DNA of 41,788 nt, taken from contig NZ_SAYU02000038.1 in the NCBI RefSeq assembly GCF_004025965.2, forward strand, positions 1 to 41,788. The letters are read 5' to 3'. Below the pieces are notes generated by a model, which saw only the letters and a program-made list of their open reading frames with translations, had not been told where the DNA came from and did no database searches. Of this stretch, positions 1 to 8,841 are shown in pieces. A program made the translations under genes and the position numbers. Every line of letters begins with the position of its first letter. Positions within the stretch are counted from its first letter, which is position 1. The DNA is from Phycicoccus flavus. Its GTDB lineage: Bacteria > Actinomycetota > Actinomycetes > Actinomycetales > Dermatophilaceae.

Positions 1-830
1 GCGGCCGCGTAGTCCGCCCACATCGCGCGCGCCGCCCCCACGTCGAGCGCCGGTGGGTCCTCCCCGACGACGAGCGTCTCACCGGCCAGGGCGAGCTCGA
101 CCCGCCCCGGCCACACCGCGGCGGCCTGGGCCCGACAGACCTCGGCGTCGTTCCAGGCCGGGATGTGGGTGAGCACGAGCCGGCGCACTCCCCCGGCGCG
201 GACGGCCGCCGCCGCCGCCCGCGAGCCGGTGAGGTGGATGCCGCGGACGGGGTCGCGGCCGTCGACGAAGGCGGAGTCCAGCAGCGCGACGTCGGCCCCC
301 GCGAGCAGGAGGTCGAGGTTCGGGCAGTCGTCGGTGTCCCCGGTGAAGGCGAGCACCCGGCCGCCGGCCTCGACGCGGTAGCCGTAGGCCTCGACCGGGT
401 GCTCCACGGCGACCGGCCCCACCGTGAAGGGGCCGACGACGAAGGGCTCCCCGTGGCGGACCACTCTCACGTCGAGCTCGGCGTCCATGCCGCCGGGCCC
501 GATGCCGTGGTACATGTGCGCCAGCCGTTCCGCGGTCCCCGACGGTCCGTGGACCGCCAGGCGCCCCCCGAGCGGGCCCTGCGGCCGGTACTTGCGGGTG
601 ACGTAGAGGCCGAGGACGTCCGCGCAGTGGTCCGGGTGGAGGTGGCTGAGGACGACGGCGTCGAGGTCGGCGGGGTCGAGGTGGCGCTGGAGCGCCCCGA
701 GCGCCCCGCTGCCGAGGTCGAGGAGCAGGTTCCACGTCCGGCCCTCGTGCTCGGCCCGAACGAGGTAGCAGGACGCGGGCGAGCCGGGGCCCGGGAACGA
801 GCCGGAGCAGCCGACGACGGTGAGCCTCAT
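1..830 (-). CDS. MBL-fold metallohydrolase, Rv1339-like (partial, C-terminus outside window)
   Basis: A metallo-beta-lactamase-fold hydrolase whose last codons lie beyond base 1; about 276 codons are present with no stop. The zinc signature HxHxDH is visible as SHLHPDH at residues 62-68, after an N-terminal strand [12 protein letters not shown] later TGDTDDCPN segment carries the expected metal-bridging Asp. Its ATG overlaps the murI stop in an ATGA, so the two are co-transcribed. The murI-MBL pairing matches M. tuberculosis Rv1338-Rv1339, where Rv1339 has been described as an atypical cAMP phosphodiesterase; the same activity here is inference. An RNase Z-like or other phosphodiesterase role is the alternative. 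Confidence 0.9.
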   Translation of the reverse strand, partial: MRLTVVGCSGSFPGPGSPASCYLVRAEHEGRTWNLLLDLGSGALGALQRHLDPADLDAVVLSHLHPDHCADVLGLYVTRKYRPQGPLGGRLAVHGPSGTAERLAHMYHGIGPGGMDAELDVRVVRHGEPFVVGPFTVGPVAVEHPVEAYGYRVEAGGRVLAFTGDTDDCPNLDLLLAGADVALLDSAFVDGRDPVRGIHLTGSRAAAAAVRAGGVRRLVLTHIPAWNDAEVCRAQAAAVWPGRVELALAGETLVVGEDPPALDVGAARAMWADYAA

Positions 831-1654
831 CCGATCCCCACCCGCTGCACGACCGGCGGCGACGTGAAGACCGGGCCCACCGAGGAGCCGACGCCGAGGA
901 AGCGGACGGCCAGCCGGCGGAACTCGTCGGGGTCGCCCGTGGTCGTGAACCCGTGGCTGGGCTCGGGCAGGCCGTCCGGCCGCAGCAGCCCACCGTCGGC
1001 CAGCACCCGGTAGACGTCCTTGGCCGTCTCCTCGGCCGACGACACGAGGGTCACGGCCTCGCCCATGACGTAGGAGATGACGCCGGTGAGCAGCGGGTAG
1101 TGGGTGCACCCGAGGACGACCGTGTCGACGCCGCGCTCCCGCAGCGGGTCGAGGTACTCGTGCGCTACGCCGACGATCTCCGGCCCGCCGGTGACGCCCG
1201 CCTCGACGAACTCGACGAAGCGGGGGCAGGGGGTGGAGGTGACGTCGAGGTGCGGGGCGGCGGCGAAGGCGTCGAGGTAGGCCCCGGACTGGTGGGTCCC
1301 CCGGGTCGAGATGACGCCCACCCGACCGGTGCGGGTGGCCGCGGCAGCCCGCCGCACCGCGGGTCGGATGACCTCGACCACCGGCACGTCGTAGCGCTCG
1401 CGCGCGTCGTGCAGCACCGCGGCACTGGCGGTGTTGCAGGCGATGACCAGGGCCTTCACCCCGTGGTCGACGAGCCGGTCGAGGCACTGCAGCGCGAACT
1501 CGCGGGTCTGGGCGATGGGTCGGGGGCCGTAGGGGGCGCGCGCGGTGTCACCGAAGTACGCCACCGACTCGTGGGGCAGCTGGTCGAGGATCGCCCGCAT
1601 GACGGTCAGCCCGCCGTAGCCGGAGTCGAAGACCCCGATGGGTGAGTCGGTCAC
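827..1654 (-). CDS. murI: glutamate racemase
   Basis: Converts L-glutamate to D-glutamate for peptidoglycan in the cytoplasm. It has 275 aa, the usual family length. The N-terminal [10 protein letters not shown] carries the conserved Asp10-Ser11. The two catalytic cysteines are Cys73 in IACNTASA and Cys183 in [20 protein letters not shown] is also family-typical. The start is GTG at 1652-1654, supported by a -10-like TAGCCT only 6 nt upstream, which implies a leaderless mRNA. The stop overlaps the start of the downstream MBL hydrolase. It is divergent from the glycan operon across 120 bp. Confidence 0.97.
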   Translation of the reverse strand: MTDSPIGVFDSGYGGLTVMRAILDQLPHESVAYFGDTARAPYGPRPIAQTREFALQCLDRLVDHGVKALVIACNTASAAVLHDARERYDVPVVEVIRPAVRRAAAATRTGRVGVISTRGTHQSGAYLDAFAAAPHLDVTSTPCPRFVEFVEAGVTGGPEIVGVAHEYLDPLRERGVDTVVLGCTHYPLLTGVISYVMGEAVTLVSSAEETAKDVYRVLADGGLLRPDGLPEPSHGFTTTGDPDEFRRLAVRFLGVGSSVGPVFTSPPVVQRVGIG

Positions 1655-1660
1655 GCTGAC

Positions 1661-1666
1661 AGGCTA
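1661..1666 (-). promoter_or_regulatory. -10 element for leaderless murI
   Basis: TAGCCT on the minus strand ends 6 nt before the murI GTG, which places the transcription start at or next to the start codon. No Shine-Dalgarno is present. Inferred from sequence only. Confidence 0.5.
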
Positions 1667-1723
1667 GAGGCGCGGCGCGCCGCGAGTGGTCGCGGATGGA
1701 CGTCGGGCCCGTCACGTCCCGCC

Positions 1724-1729
1724 TACGAT
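1724..1729 (+). promoter_or_regulatory. -10 element of the glycan operon
   Basis: TACGAT lies about 45 nt upstream of the GTG at 1775, which would give a leader of roughly 40 nt. That leader contains a strong Shine-Dalgarno, AGGAGG at 1763-1768. No good -35 hexamer is seen. It is the only clear promoter candidate before the 14-gene run. Confidence 0.45.
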
Positions 1730-1774
1730 GGTCGCGTTCCGGCCTCTCCCCGGGAACGCACCAGGAGGACTCAC

Positions 1775-3598
1775 GTGTTCGGCATCCCGCGCGGGATCGC
1801 GGTCCTGTTCTCCCCGGAGAACCGGGTCCGGCTGCTCCTCGCGGTCGTCGGCTCGGTCGTCACGGCGTTCCTCGAGGTCGTCGGCGTCGCGAGCGTCGTG
1901 CCCCTCATGCAGCTGCTCACCGGCGCCGACACCGGGACCGGGCTCCTCGGACGGTTCGCCGACGTCTTCGGGAACCCGCCGCGCGACCGGCTGGCCCTCG
2001 TCATCGCGGTCCTCGTCTTCGCCTCGTTCATCCTCAAGGCGGTCATCGGCGTCGCGTTCCGGTGGTGGATGGCCGGCTTCCTCGCCCGTCAGGAGGCCGA
2101 CACCTCCCAGTCGCTGCTGCGTCGCTACCTGGCCGCCCCGTACTGGGTCCACCTGTCGAGGCACACGAGCGAGTTCAACCGGACGATGACCGAGTCGGCG
2201 GGACAGACCTACGCCATGGTCGTCACCGGCGCCATCATCGTCGCGACCGAGGCGGTCACCGTCCTCGCGCTGACCGTCGTCATCCTCGTCCTCGACCCCG
2301 TCCCCGCCGTCGTGGCCATCGTGTACTTCTCGGTGGTCGCCGTCCTCTTCCAGCGCACGGTCGGGCCCCGCGCCGAGAACGTCGGCCGGGTCTTCCAGGA
2401 GGCGTCGCTCGACATGTCGATGACGGCGTGGGAGACGATCCAGGGCATCAAGGAGATCCGGGTCCGCCGCACCTCGGACCAGTTCCTCGCCCGCTACCGC
2501 GAGGCGCGCCTGCGCTACGCCGGGGCCCGCCGCGCCAACGCCTTCCTCGCGGACCTGCCCAAGAGCATCTTCGAGCTCGTCTTCATCGGCGGGGTCGCGG
2601 TGCTCGTCGTCGTCGCCTTCTCCACCGGCAACTCCTCGACGACGCTGACCACCCTGTCGCTCTTCGTGGCCGCCGGCTTCCGGCTGCTGCCGAGCCTCAC
2701 GAGGATCATGGCCTCGCTCCAGCTCATCCGGACCGGGCGCGCGGGCCTGACGCTCGTCCTCGCGGACCTCACCGACCCCGACCTGCCCGACGTGCCCGGC
2801 GACGACCCCACCGCGACGGGCCGGATGCCGCTGACGGAGAGCCTCGTGGTCCGCGACGCCATCCACCGGTACCGGGACGGCACGACGAACGTCCTGGACG
2901 GGGTGTCCGTGGTCGTCCCGGCCGGCACCTCGGTCGCGTTCGTCGGCACGAGCGGCGCCGGCAAGACCACCCTCGTCGACACCGTCCTGGGTCTGCACGA
3001 ACCGGTCTCCGGCGAGGTCCTGGCCGACGGCCGGCCGATCACCGACGACCTCCCGGGCTGGCAGCGCAACGTCGGTCTCGTGCCGCAGGACGTCTTCATC
3101 CCCGACGACACCGTCCGCGCCAACATCGCCCTCGGCGAGCCCCCGGAGATCATCGACGAGGAGCGGGTCCTCGCCGCCGTCCGCGACGCGGAGCTGGAAC
3201 CCCTCATCGCCGCGCTGCCGGACGGTCTGGACAGCCGCGTCGGCGAGCGCGGCTCGCGGCTGTCCGGGGGTCAGCGCCAACGGCTGGGCATCGCCCGGGC
3301 CCTCTACCGCAAACCGGCCCTCCTCGTCCTGGACGAGGCCACCTCCGCCCTCGACAACGAGACCGAGCGGCGGGTCGCCGAGACCGTGGCGGCCCTGCGC
3401 GGACGGATGACCGTCATCATCGTCGCGCACCGCCTGTCGACGGTCCGCGACTGCGACCAGGTGGTCTTCCTCAAGGCCGGCCAGGTCGAGGCGGCGGGGA
3501 CCTTCGAGGAGGTCCGTCGTGCGAGCCCGGACTTCGCCCACCTGGTCCGCCTCGGGCGCCTCGAGCCGGTCCCCGCGGGGGGCGACCGTGCCGAGTGA
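1775..3598 (+). CDS. ABC exporter, fused membrane and ATPase domains (lipid-linked glycan flippase type)
   Basis: A 607-aa half-transporter, expected to work as a homodimer. Residues 1-320 form the six-helix exporter domain with hydrophobic stretches such as LLLAVVGSVVTAFLEVVGVA. The ATPase domain follows: Walker A VGTSGAGKTT near residue 390, signature LSGGQRQRLGIARAL near 495, Walker B LLVLDEATSALD near 518 and H-loop IIVAHRLSTV near 549. The GTG start has AGGAGG at ideal spacing. As first gene of a glycan operon, and with no Wzx-type gene visible, a PglK-like role in flipping an undecaprenyl-linked oligosaccharide is the best inference; lipid or peptide export is less likely. Confidence 0.9.
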   Translation: MFGIPRGIAVLFSPENRVRLLLAVVGSVVTAFLEVVGVASVVPLMQLLTGADTGTGLLGRFADVFGNPPRDRLALVIAVLVFASFILKAVIGVAFRWWMAGFLARQEADTSQSLLRRYLAAPYWVHLSRHTSEFNRTMTESAGQTYAMVVTGAIIVATEAVTVLALTVVILVLDPVPAVVAIVYFSVVAVLFQRTVGPRAENVGRVFQEASLDMSMTAWETIQGIKEIRVRRTSDQFLARYREARLRYAGARRANAFLADLPKSIFELVFIGGVAVLVVVAFSTGNSSTTLTTLSLFVAAGFRLLPSLTRIMASLQLIRTGRAGLTLVLADLTDPDLPDVPGDDPTATGRMPLTESLVVRDAIHRYRDGTTNVLDGVSVVVPAGTSVAFVGTSGAGKTTLVDTVLGLHEPVSGEVLADGRPITDDLPGWQRNVGLVPQDVFIPDDTVRANIALGEPPEIIDEERVLAAVRDAELEPLIAALPDGLDSRVGERGSRLSGGQRQRLGIARALYRKPALLVLDEATSALDNETERRVAETVAALRGRMTVIIVAHRLSTVRDCDQVVFLKAGQVEAAGTFEEVRRASPDFAHLVRLGRLEPVPAGGDRAE

Positions 3599-4490
3599 GG
3601 TGCCCGGGCTCGCAGTCGTCGTCCCGCACTACGGGGACCCGGCGCCGACGTCCGCCCTGCTCGACGCGTTGCGCGCCCAGACCGCGCCGCCGGTGCAGGT
3701 CGTCGTCGTCGACGACTGCTCCCCGGAGCCGTTCCCGGACCGGCCGGGGGTGCAGGTGGTCCGGCGCGCCGTGAACGGCGGGTTCGGGTCGGCCGTCAAC
3801 ACCGGGGTGGAGCAGGTCCGGGCCCCGATGCTGCTCGTGCTCAACAGCGACGTCTCCCTCGGCCCGACGTTCCTCGCCGACCTGCTCGCGGCCGCCCGGC
3901 CCTGGCTGCCCGCCGTCGTGGGTCCCCTCGTGCGGGACTCCCGTGGCGCACCGACCCCGACCGCGCGCCACTTCCCCACCGTCGGCCACCAGGTGGTCGA
4001 GTGGCTGACGCCCCTGGCACGCTTCCGGCACCACCGGGTCCTGCACGAGGCCGTGGGTCACGACACCCGCGCCGTGCCCGGCGTGGTCCTGCCCGTAGAC
4101 TGGGTGGTGGGGGCCGCCCTGCTCCTGCGCACCGAGGACTTCCGGGCGGTCGGCGGCTTCGACGAGCGGTACTACATGAACTCCGAGGAGATCGACCTGC
4201 AGCGACGGCTGCGCCGACGCGGGGTCCCGGCGGTCTTCGTCGGCACCGTCGAATTGGCCCACACCGGGGGCGGGTCGTCCGATCCCCTGCGGCGCCGGGC
4301 CTGGCTCGTGACCTCCCGGATGCGGTACGCGGAGCGGTGGGGTGGTCGCCGCCGGCTCGCCACCGCACTCACGGTCGCGACGGCCGCCAACGTCGCCGTC
4401 AACGGGGTCCGGCGCCTGGCCGGGCGCGACGTCGCCCCGATTGCCACCGCCCGCGAGGAGCTGCGGCTGATCCACGGGGGCCGGCGATGA
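3588..4490 (+). CDS. glycosyltransferase family 2 (rhamnosyltransferase-like)
   Basis: A 300-aa GT-A fold transferase. The fold is marked by VVVPHYGDP near the N-terminus, VVVDDCSPE at 39-47, NGGFGSAVNTG at 63-73 and the DxD-type LNSDV at 85-89. The acceptor-side signature GGFDERYYMNSEEIDL follows and is typical of dTDP-rhamnosyltransferase-like GT2 proteins. The GTG at 3588 overlaps the exporter stop by 11 nt. An open frame extends further upstream but lacks family similarity, so the start here is set by the first GT2 strand. Donor and acceptor are unknown. Confidence 0.88.
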   Translation: MPSEVPGLAVVVPHYGDPAPTSALLDALRAQTAPPVQVVVVDDCSPEPFPDRPGVQVVRRAVNGGFGSAVNTGVEQVRAPMLLVLNSDVSLGPTFLADLLAAARPWLPAVVGPLVRDSRGAPTPTARHFPTVGHQVVEWLTPLARFRHHRVLHEAVGHDTRAVPGVVLPVDWVVGAALLLRTEDFRAVGGFDERYYMNSEEIDLQRRLRRRGVPAVFVGTVELAHTGGGSSDPLRRRAWLVTSRMRYAERWGGRRRLATALTVATAANVAVNGVRRLAGRDVAPIATAREELRLIHGGRR

Positions 4491-5029
4491 GCACGGCGCG
4501 TCGCGTCGTCGAGGCCGCCCCCGGCCTCCGCTGGCACCTCGCCCGGGCCCGCGGGCCGCTCTACCGGCGAGCGTTCGCGGGCTTCGGTCCGGGGTCGGTC
4601 ATCGTCGCCCCGCTCGCCCTGCGCGGTGTCGAGCGGATCACCGTCGGGGCGGGGTGCGCGATCTACGAGCGCGTGTGGCTGCAGGCGGAGGCCGGCGGCT
4701 CGATCACCCTCGGCGACCGCGTCTACGTCGGCCACGACGTGCACCTGCACTCCATCGACCCGGTCGGCGTCGGGAGCGACACCGTGCTCGCCGACGGCGT
4801 GTTCGTCGCCTCCACCGACCACGACCGCAGCGACCGCTCGCGGGTGCACGGGACCGGCCCGGTGCACATCGGCGACCGCGTCTTCCTCGGCCAGCGGGCC
4901 GTCGTGCTCGGCGGGGTGACCATCGGCGACGGCGCCACGGTGGGCGCCGGTGCCGTCGTCACCCGCGACGTACCCGCCGGCGCAACGGTGGCCGGCGTGC
5001 CCGCCCGGCCCGTGGGGTCGCGGCGATGA
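4487..5029 (+). CDS. hexapeptide-repeat acyltransferase (LbH fold)
   Basis: A 180-aa protein of the left-handed beta-helix acetyltransferase class. Isoleucine-patch repeats run from about residue 45 to the C-terminus (ITVGAGCAIYERVWL, ITLGDRVYVGHDVHL, VHIGDRVFLGQRAVVLGG, VTIGDGATVGAGAVV). It ends in VPAGATVAGVPARPVG, the usual close of WbbJ/MaaA-like O-acetyltransferases. It probably O- or N-acetylates a sugar in the glycan. It starts in an ATGA overlap with the GT2 gene and ends in an ATGA overlap with the epimerase. Confidence 0.88.
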   Translation: MSTARRVVEAAPGLRWHLARARGPLYRRAFAGFGPGSVIVAPLALRGVERITVGAGCAIYERVWLQAEAGGSITLGDRVYVGHDVHLHSIDPVGVGSDTVLADGVFVASTDHDRSDRSRVHGTGPVHIGDRVFLGQRAVVLGGVTIGDGATVGAGAVVTRDVPAGATVAGVPARPVGSRR

Positions 5030-6093
5030 GGGTCCTCGTCACGGGGGGCGCCGGGTTCATCGGCCAGCACCTGGCCCGCCGCCTGCACGCCGGCGGCCAC
5101 GACGTGCTCGCCCTGGACTCGCTGCTGCCCCAGGTACACGCCGACGCGGGCGCGGCCCGCGCGGCCTTCCCCGGCCCGGTCGTCGTCGGGGACGTGGCCG
5201 ACCCCGCCGCGTGGGCCGCCCTGCCCGAGGGCACGGTCGACGCCGTCGTGCACCTGGCCGCGGAGACCGGGACCGGGCAGTCGATGTACGAGGTCGAGCG
5301 CTACCACCGGGTCAACGTCGAGGGCACCCGCCTGGCGGCGCGGTGGGCCCGCGAGCACGGCGCCGCGCTGGTCTCGCTCAGCTCGCGCGCCGTCTACGGC
5401 GAGGGCGGGTACACCTGCCCCGAGCACGGCTCCACCTTCGGCCCCCGCTGCTGCCGGCACGGGCAGCCGGTGGCCTCCACCGAGGACGACCCGCACCGCC
5501 CGGTGTCGGTCTACGGCGAGACGAAGTCGCTGGCCGAGCAGGCCGCGGCCGACGAGGGCGAGGGCGTCGTGCCGCTCACCGTGATCCGCCCGCAGAACGT
5601 CGTCGGACCGGGCCAGGCCCTGCACAACCCGTACACCGGGGTCCTCGCGGCGTTCCTCGCCATGCTGCGCGAGGGCCGGCCGCTCACGGTCTACGGCGAC
5701 GGCCACCAGACCCGCGACGTCGTGCACGTCGAGGACCTCGTGGCCCTCGTCGCCTGGGCCCTCGACCGCCCGCCCGCACCCGGCGAGGCACGGGTCGTCA
5801 ACTGCGGCAGCGGGGTCCGCACCACCCTCGTCGGCCTCGCCGAGGCCGCGGCGGCGGGCGCCCCCGTCCCCTCCCCCGGCGTCACCCACCTCGACGTCCA
5901 CCGGGCCGGCGACATCGAGCACGCCTGCGCCGACCTCACCCGGCTGCGCTCGCTCGGGGCCCCGCCGCCGCGCTGGTCCGCCGCCGACGCCGTGGCCGAC
6001 TTCGTCCGTCGCTCCTGGCAGCAGCCCGGCGCGGACGCGGCCGCGTGGGACGACGCCCTCGACGAGCTCGCCCGCCGCGGCCTCACCTCGTGA
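5026..6093 (+). CDS. NAD-dependent epimerase/dehydratase (extended SDR) with Cys/His insertion
   Basis: A 355-aa extended short-chain dehydrogenase acting on a nucleotide sugar. The Rossmann motif GGAGFIG is at 7-13 and the catalytic YxxxK is Tyr163-Lys167 (YGETK). RPQNVVGPGQ and a DVVHVEDL segment fit sugar epimerases. Between the Ser strand and the Tyr lies an insertion with Cys131, His134, Cys142, Cys143 and His145 that could bind a metal. From memory, dTDP-L-rhamnose 4-epimerases (WbiB/Tll type) carry a YGEG...CPEHG segment like this, so that reaction is my first guess; UDP-sugar 4-epimerase is the alternative. Overlaps both neighbours by 4 nt. Confidence 0.88.
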   Translation: MRVLVTGGAGFIGQHLARRLHAGGHDVLALDSLLPQVHADAGAARAAFPGPVVVGDVADPAAWAALPEGTVDAVVHLAAETGTGQSMYEVERYHRVNVEGTRLAARWAREHGAALVSLSSRAVYGEGGYTCPEHGSTFGPRCCRHGQPVASTEDDPHRPVSVYGETKSLAEQAAADEGEGVVPLTVIRPQNVVGPGQALHNPYTGVLAAFLAMLREGRPLTVYGDGHQTRDVVHVEDLVALVAWALDRPPAPGEARVVNCGSGVRTTLVGLAEAAAAGAPVPSPGVTHLDVHRAGDIEHACADLTRLRSLGAPPPRWSAADAVADFVRRSWQQPGADAAAWDDALDELARRGLTS

Positions 6094-7100
6094 CGCCGCG
6101 CTCACGGGTCCTCGTCCTCAGCCCCGCCTTCCACGGCTACTGGCGCTCCCTGGAGCGCGCGCTGGCGGGGCGGGGCCACGAGGTACGAACCGTGCGCTAC
6201 GACGAGCGCGGGCCGGCCGGCCGCCTCGGCGCCAAGGCCCTGCACGAGCTGCCGGAGCGTCTCGGCGCCTCCGACGCGCGGCGCCGGGCGGCCCTCGGTC
6301 GCCGGGCGAGGAACGCGGTCACCGCCCACGACCCCGACGTGCTGGTCGTCGTCAAGGGCGACGCCTTCGACGACGACTTCTGGGACCTGCTCGCCGCCCG
6401 CCGGCAGCGCCGGGTGCTCTGGCTCTACGACGAGCTGCGGCGCACGGGGCACACCGCCCTGTCCCTGGCCCTCGCCGGCCCCGTCGCCTCGTACTCGCCC
6501 CTGGACGTCGAGGCCCTGCGGGCCCGCGGGCTGCGGGCCGAGCACGTCCCCCTCGCCCACGACCCGCACGAACCGGTCACCCCCTACCCGCCCCGCGACG
6601 AGGTCGTCTTCGTCGGGGCGCGCTACCCCGGCCGCGAGGCCCTGCTGCGCTCCCTCGCCGACGCCGGTCTCCCGGTCCGCGCCCACGGACGCGACTGGTC
6701 CGAGCACCCGGTGGACCGCGCGCGCACCTGGCGCCTCGGCACACCGGGACTGCCGGCCGGACGTGACCTGGCCCGCCCGGACGCCTACGGTGTCATGGCG
6801 GCGGCGACCGCCACGCTCAACATCCACGGGGACCAGGACGGCTTCACGATGCGGACCTTCGAGGCGTGCGGGGTCGGCGCGGTCCAGCTGGTCGACCGGG
6901 CCGACGTCGCGCGGCACTACGAGCCGGGCACCGAGGTCGCCGTCTTCTCGGGCGCCGACGAGGCGCGCGACCTCGCCCGACGGGCCCACACCGACCGGCC
7001 CTGGGCCGACGCCCTCCGTCGGGCCGGCCGCGCCCGCACCCTGGCCGAGCACACCTTCGACGTCCGCGCGCGGTCCCTGGAGGCGCTGTGGACGGCCTGA
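6090..7100 (+). CDS. CgeB-like glycosyltransferase
   Basis: A 336-aa protein resembling the CgeB/spore-maturation glycosyltransferase group (GT-B fold). The N-terminal Rossmann strand is VLVLSPAFHGYW. The C-terminal half has the hallmark segment ATLNIHGDQDGFTMRTFEACG followed by GAVQLVDR, comparable to the NIHR...S..RTFEA.ACG motif of CgeB proteins. GTG start, GTGA overlap with the epimerase. Donor sugar not predictable. Probably cytoplasmic and peripheral. Confidence 0.8.
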   Translation: MTPRSRVLVLSPAFHGYWRSLERALAGRGHEVRTVRYDERGPAGRLGAKALHELPERLGASDARRRAALGRRARNAVTAHDPDVLVVVKGDAFDDDFWDLLAARRQRRVLWLYDELRRTGHTALSLALAGPVASYSPLDVEALRARGLRAEHVPLAHDPHEPVTPYPPRDEVVFVGARYPGREALLRSLADAGLPVRAHGRDWSEHPVDRARTWRLGTPGLPAGRDLARPDAYGVMAAATATLNIHGDQDGFTMRTFEACGVGAVQLVDRADVARHYEPGTEVAVFSGADEARDLARRAHTDRPWADALRRAGRARTLAEHTFDVRARSLEALWTA

Positions 7101-8146
7101 CCCACCCGCGCGACCTCGAGGCGTGGCACCGGTGGCAGCTGGGCCGGCAGCCGCTCGCCCGGCGGGTCCGCCGGGTCGCGGGGGTCCTCGCGGAGATCGC
7201 CCGCCCGTCCCGTCGACCCGGCGGCGTCGTCGTCACCCGAGGCGGCACCGGCCCCGTACGCCTGCTCGTGGTCCTCGACGCCACCTCGCCGACCTCCCTG
7301 GCCGCCCTCCTGCGGCCGCTGGGCCACCTGCCGCTCGGGGACGTCGCCGTCGTCTCGCGCGACGCCGTCAAGCCCCTGCTCCCGCCGTGGGTGTGGCGCG
7401 AGAGCCAGGGCGTCGCGCACGAGGACCTGCCACGCCTGGCGTCCGGCGCCCCCGCGGTGCTCTCCGTCGGGCACTTCCTGCCCCTCGGCGCCGCGGCCCG
7501 CACGGCCGTCACCGACCCGTCGCGGTTCGTCACGGTGCAGCACGGCCTCCTCACCCCGCACGCCCCTCCCCTGGCCGAGGGCACCACCCTGCTGGCCTGG
7601 AGCGCCGGCGACGCCGACTTCTGGCGCTCCGGCCGCGACGACGTGAGCGCCCACGTCGTCGGCTCCCAGCTGCTGTGGGACGCCGCCGACCACCCCGCGA
7701 CACCGGACCCCGCCGCGCCGCCGGTCTTCCTCGGCCAGCTGCACAGCGCCGAGCTCGGCCGCGAGACCGCCGAGCGGGCCGCCGAGGAGTTCTGCCGCAC
7801 CCACGGGGCGCGCTATCGGCCGCACCCCTCCGAGACCGACCGCCGGTCCCGCGCCACGCACGCGCGCTGGGAGGCCGAGGGGATCGTCCTGGACCGGTCC
7901 GGCACCCCGCTGCGCGAGCTCGGGGCGCCGGTGGCGAGCGTGTTCTCGACCGGAGTGCTCGAGGCCGCCGCGGCCGGGCTGCCGAGCGGCGTCTTCCTCC
8001 CCGACCCGCCGTCCTGGGTGGCCGGGTTCTGGTCCCGCTACGGCCTGCGTCCCTGGGACGAGCGCCCCACCCCCTCGCCCGAACGGCCCGCCACCGAGCC
8101 GTCCCGCGCAGCGGCCACGGTGCTGGAGGGGATGATGGGGCGGTGA
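7088..8146 (+). CDS. uncharacterised GT-B-like protein, candidate nonulosonate transferase
   Basis: A 352-aa protein I do not assign to a named family. It has features of GT-B glycan enzymes: VTVQHGLLTPH in mid-protein (a VQHG motif as in capsule and CDP-glycerol transferases), RYRPHPSE, and a late VFSTGVLEAAAAGLPSGVF resembling the donor-site ST..EA..G.P pattern. It has no transmembrane helix or signal peptide. It lies directly before the CMP-nonulosonate synthetase and overlaps it in GTGA, which suggests it may use the CMP-sugar; that is inference from position only. GTG start overlaps the CgeB-like gene by 13 nt. Confidence 0.7.
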   Translation: MDGLTHPRDLEAWHRWQLGRQPLARRVRRVAGVLAEIARPSRRPGGVVVTRGGTGPVRLLVVLDATSPTSLAALLRPLGHLPLGDVAVVSRDAVKPLLPPWVWRESQGVAHEDLPRLASGAPAVLSVGHFLPLGAAARTAVTDPSRFVTVQHGLLTPHAPPLAEGTTLLAWSAGDADFWRSGRDDVSAHVVGSQLLWDAADHPATPDPAAPPVFLGQLHSAELGRETAERAAEEFCRTHGARYRPHPSETDRRSRATHARWEAEGIVLDRSGTPLRELGAPVASVFSTGVLEAAAAGLPSGVFLPDPPSWVAGFWSRYGLRPWDERPTPSPERPATEPSRAAATVLEGMMGR

Positions 8147-8841
8147 GGATCCTCTGCGTCGTGCCCGCCCGGGGCGGGTCCAAGGGCGTCCCGCGCAAGA
8201 ACGTCCGCGAGGTCGCCGGCCGGCCGCTGCTCGCGTGGACCGTCGAGCAGGCGCTCGCGGCCCGGCCGGCCATGGACGTCGTGGTCTCCACCGACGACGA
8301 CGAGATCGCCGAGGTCGCGCGGGCCGCCGGCGCCCTCGTCCCCTTCCGCCGTCCGGCCGGGCTCGCCCGGGACGACACGCCGACCGAGCCGGTCGTCCGG
8401 CACGCCATCGAGGCCGCCCGCGCCGCCGACGCCGCCCCCGACGCCGTGATGCTGCTGCAGGCCACCTCCCCCGTGCGGCTGCCGGGCACGGTGTCGCGGG
8501 CCGTCGCGCAGTTCACCGCGACCGGCGTCGACAGCCTCGTCGGCGTCGTGCCGCAGGCGCCGTTCATCTGGACCGACGGCCCCGAGCCGTCCGCCGCCTA
8601 CGACGTCACCGCCCGCCCCCGCCGCCAGGACCTCACCCCCGCGACCCTGCGCTACCGCGAGACCGGGTCGCTGTACCTCACCCGCACCTGGGTCTACGAC
8701 GAGCTCGACAACCGCATCGGCGGTCGCGTGGGGCTCTTCGTCATGGACGAGTCCGAGGGCGTCGACATCGACACCGTCCTCGACCTCGCCGTCGCGGAGC
8801 AGCGCCTGCTCGCCGCCACCGTCACCGGAGCCTCCACATGA
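8143..8841 (+). CDS. neuA: acylneuraminate cytidylyltransferase (CMP-nonulosonate synthetase)
   Basis: Activates a nonulosonic acid (sialic, legionaminic or pseudaminic type) with CTP to give the CMP-sugar donor. It has 232 aa, the usual length. The P-loop signature ARGGSKGVPRKN sits at 9-20, VVVSTDDDEIAEVA follows, then LLQATSPVR (substrate site). The metal-binding end is EGVDIDTVLDLAVAE. GTG start overlaps the previous stop, and its stop overlaps the neuB fusion start. Which nonulosonate is used cannot be decided; the symbol denotes the family. Confidence 0.93.
   Translation: MRILCVVPARGGSKGVPRKNVREVAGRPLLAWTVEQALAARPAMDVVVSTDDDEIAEVARAAGALVPFRRPAGLARDDTPTEPVVRHAIEAARAADAAPDAVMLLQATSPVRLPGTVSRAVAQFTATGVDSLVGVVPQAPFIWTDGPEPSAAYDVTARPRRQDLTPATLRYRETGSLYLTRTWVYDELDNRIGGRVGLFVMDESEGVDIDTVLDLAVAEQRLLAATVTGAST

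Noticed and set aside
1712-3541. 609-aa open frame antisense to the ABC exporter
   Set aside because: Composition-driven shadow in GC-rich DNA; the plus strand shows clear ABC motifs and the antisense product has no domain.
4723-6105. 460-aa antisense frame over the epimerase
   Set aside because: Low-complexity Gly/Arg/Val translation with no motifs; the sense frame has a full SDR signature.
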